From contig DITS01000017.1 of NCBI GenBank assembly GCA_002422205.1, positions 1 to 13,728 on the forward strand: DNA of 13,728 nt, given 5' to 3'. This document shows, in pieces, positions 12,802-13,728 of the stretch. Under the pieces are notes generated by a model. The model was not told the origin of the DNA and searched no databases. It saw only the letters and a list, made by a program, of their open reading frames with translations. The DNA comes from Alphaproteobacteria bacterium UBA6178. Lineage in GTDB: Bacteria; Pseudomonadota; Alphaproteobacteria; Rickettsiales; UBA3002. Numbering within the stretch: the first letter of the stretch is position 1; the number at the start of each line of letters is the position of its first letter. The translations under genes and the position numbers were made by a program.

Positions 12802-13086
12802 CTATTTGTTTCCGTAATGTTTCTGAACATAGCCACCGAGTTCGTGGCTATAGACGCATCCCTTGCCGCAAGGATATTGCGACATTTTGGGATTTGCGGT
12901 TGCGTCAGAAATTTGGCGCTCACCACGCACTGGGCTGGAATCAGCATTTTTCTTGTTCCAATATTCCCAGCTTCGTTCTGCACGCGCCTGTTGAGGCGAT
13001 ACAGGATAATCACGCGCCACCGCAGCAGAGCTAACAGACAGCACGGCAACACCAGATAAAATCAGGGTTTTTATTAGCATTTTCAT
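12802..13086 (-). CDS. Small secreted protein of unknown function with CGKGC motif
   Basis: A 94-residue protein with a signal peptide (about 1-24, SSAAVA before RDYP). The mature 70 residues contain RSWEYWNKKN, then near the C-terminus PKMSQYPCGKGCVYSHELGGY followed by VQKHYGNK: Cys73, Cys77, Met68, His81 and His90 could make a small metal site. The family is not recognised. The strong ribosome site AAGGAGAA before the ATG and the signal peptide support a real gene. A strong terminator follows it, so it may form its own short transcript within the island. Confidence 0.7.
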   Translation of the reverse strand: MKMLIKTLILSGVAVLSVSSAAVARDYPVSPQQARAERSWEYWNKKNADSSPVRGERQISDATANPKMSQYPCGKGCVYSHELGGYVQKHYGNK

Positions 13087-13113
13087 ACTTTCTCCTTAGA
13101 ATGGTTAAACATT

Positions 13114-13132
13114 CCTGACGAAACCCGTCAGG
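13114..13132 (-). promoter_or_regulatory. Leader hairpin 1 upstream of the small secreted protein
   Basis: CCTGACG and CGTCAGG form a perfect 7-bp stem with a GGTTT loop on the minus strand, 17 bases before the ribosome site of the 94-residue gene. No U run follows directly (AATGTTTAA). It is the last of three consecutive hairpins in the 137-base gap at 13087-13223. Confidence 0.55.
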
Positions 13133-13142
13133 TTTGGGGAGC

Positions 13143-13184
13143 GCGGCGGGAAGGCTTGTCGCTAAACTTGTTCCTTCCCGTCGC
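13143..13184 (-). promoter_or_regulatory. Leader hairpin 2, long-loop stem
   Basis: GCGGCGGGAAGG (13143-13154) pairs over 12 bases with CCTTCCCGTCGC (13173-13184) around an 18-base loop. One pair is G-T on the plus strand and A-C on the minus strand, leaving an 8-bp perfect core on both. It lies directly beside the hairpins on either side and no gene is seen in it. Confidence 0.55.
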
Positions 13185-13187
13185 ACC

Positions 13188-13218
13188 TACGGTCAGAAGC
13201 ACCATGCCTCTGCCCGTA
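13188..13218 (-). promoter_or_regulatory. Hairpin 3 directly after the His-rich gene
   Basis: On the minus strand TACGG-G-CAGAGGCA and TGCTTCTG-A-CCGTA pair into 5 plus 8 bp around a G-A mismatch, with a three-base loop. The inner stem has a U-G pair on the minus strand only. It begins 6 bases after the His-rich gene stop, a normal place for a terminator, but there is no U tract (GTGCGACGG follows). Confidence 0.6.
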
Positions 13219-13223
13219 TTCAT

Positions 13224-13484
13224 TTACTGGCCTTTGCCTTTTGCGTCGGGCTTGCCAGCTTTTTCCTTGTCATGATCGTGACCATCGCCTTCCTTGTGGT
13301 CGTGATGATCGCCATCTTTGTGGCCTTCATGCTTGCCGTGATCTTTATGGTCACCGTCTTTATGTTCATGCTTTTCCATTTTCTTGCCATCTTCGGCTTT
13401 ATGCTCACCAGCAATGGCAGGTGCGGCAGTGCCAATCACCAGCGCGAGGGCGGAAGCGGTAAGCAGGGATTTCAGATTGGTCAT
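13224..13484 (-). CDS. His/Asp/Lys-rich secreted metal-binding protein
   Basis: An 86-residue protein with a signal peptide (about 1-26, GTAAPAIA). The mature region of about 60 residues has 12 histidines alternating with Asp, Glu, Lys and Gly (HKDGDHKDHG, HKDGDHHDH, GHDHD) and no cysteine. Such low-complexity sequences bind Cu(II), Ni(II) or Zn(II) loosely in the periplasm. The start at 13484 is chosen because AAGGAGACTCT precedes it and the signal peptide begins there; the longer frame to 13517 lacks both. It follows the RND pump gene by 29 bases and could supply or buffer its substrate. Function beyond metal binding cannot be stated. Confidence 0.8.
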   Translation of the reverse strand: MTNLKSLLTASALALVIGTAAPAIAGEHKAEDGKKMEKHEHKDGDHKDHGKHEGHKDGDHHDHKEGDGHDHDKEKAGKPDAKGKGQ

Positions 13485-13513
13485 AGAGTCTCCTTTAAGG
13501 TTATTTGAAAAAA

Positions 13514-13728
13514 TCACAGTTCCTCCTTCGCCAGCAGGTCACGGGCGAGGTTGAACCGTTTGTAAATGGCGGGTAGCACCAGCAACGTAAGGATGGTTGC
13601 GGTGATGAGTCCGCCGATCACCACTGTCGCCAGTGGTTTTTGCACTTCCGCGCCAGCACCGGTGGCAATCGCCATCGGCACAAAGCCCAAGGAAGCAACA
13701 AGCGCGGTCATCAGCACGGGGCGGAAGC
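13514..13728 (-). CDS. CusA/CzcA-family heavy-metal RND efflux pump, C-terminal end
   Basis: The last 71 residues of an RND pump; the rest lies beyond the window edge. The sequence FRPVLMTALVASLGFVPMA, then ATGAGAEVQKPLATVVIGGL and TLLVLPAIYKRF are the hallmark of the final transmembrane helices of heavy-metal RND pumps (CusA, CzcA, SilA). These use proton flow to push metal through a tripartite channel over the outer membrane. The C-terminal end alone does not separate Cu/Ag from Co/Zn/Cd pumps, though the neighbourhood favours copper. No stop or frame break is seen within it. Confidence 0.93.
   Translation of the reverse strand, partial: FRPVLMTALVASLGFVPMAIATGAGAEVQKPLATVVIGGLITATILTLLVLPAIYKRFNLARDLLAKEEL

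Noticed and set aside
13143..13184. CueR-type operator from the GGAAGG/CCTTCC arms
   Set aside because: The arms are in the opposite order to a CueR box (CCTTCC-N7-GGAAGG), are 18 bases apart, and no -35/-10 pair flanks them.
1..13728. CRISPR array, tRNA/rRNA, IS-element ends or transposase
   Set aside because: No repeat-spacer pattern, tRNA-like cloverleaf or transposase motif was seen; the broken genes at 1-1940 have no visible terminal inverted repeats.

Overview
The window reads as a heavy-metal, mainly copper, resistance island of a Gram-negative bacterium. The periplasmic and outer-membrane Cop proteins make a Pseudomonadota host likely. The copL-copA-copB order, the style of the cupredoxin-CusF protein and the Rhizobiales-like phage tail protein suggest Alphaproteobacteria, but that is a weak inference. 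No RNA gene, insertion sequence or CRISPR array was seen.

Positions 1-1940 are a mosaic of broken genes. A forward phage tail-tube gene is cut at about 430-440. Abutting it in reverse orientation is a piece of a helicase plus GHKL-ATPase operon, probably a defence-system remnant, broken at both ends. At about 1735 this piece abuts the C-terminal end of an unrelated forward membrane-protein gene. Both joints fall inside genes, so this is either a recombination scar or an assembly chimera.

Positions 2083-3480 form a tight forward operon: a cytosolic 16-Cys four-helix copper-storage protein (DUF326/Csp3 type), a secreted DUF305 protein and a membrane-anchored DUF305 protein. It converges tail to tail, with overlapping stop codons, on a long reverse-strand cluster.

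Positions 3477-13728 are reverse strand. In transcription order they hold: the C-terminal end of a CusA/CzcA-type RND pump; a His-rich secreted protein; three consecutive hairpins; a small secreted protein; a strong UUCG-loop terminator or attenuator; a lipoprotein and a CDF cation transporter, overlapping; copL; a CopA/PcoA multicopper oxidase and CopB, overlapping; a cupredoxin-CusF fusion; and a TRASH-like secreted protein. A textbook MerR-type promoter follows. It drives a MerR regulator fused in frame to a signal-peptide-like segment and an outer-membrane beta-barrel-like domain, then MerP-like, MerT-like and a Cu(I)-exporting P1B ATPase.

Together these would export Cu(I) from the cytoplasm (P-type ATPase), oxidise and bind it in the periplasm (multicopper oxidase, cupredoxin-CusF, CopL, TRASH and His-rich proteins), move it over the outer membrane (RND, CopB) and store it in the cytosol (DUF326). 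The most unusual element is the MerR-barrel fusion: its cysteine pattern and 20-bp promoter spacer look like those of a divalent-metal sensor (ZntR/CadR type), although the genes around it are copper genes.
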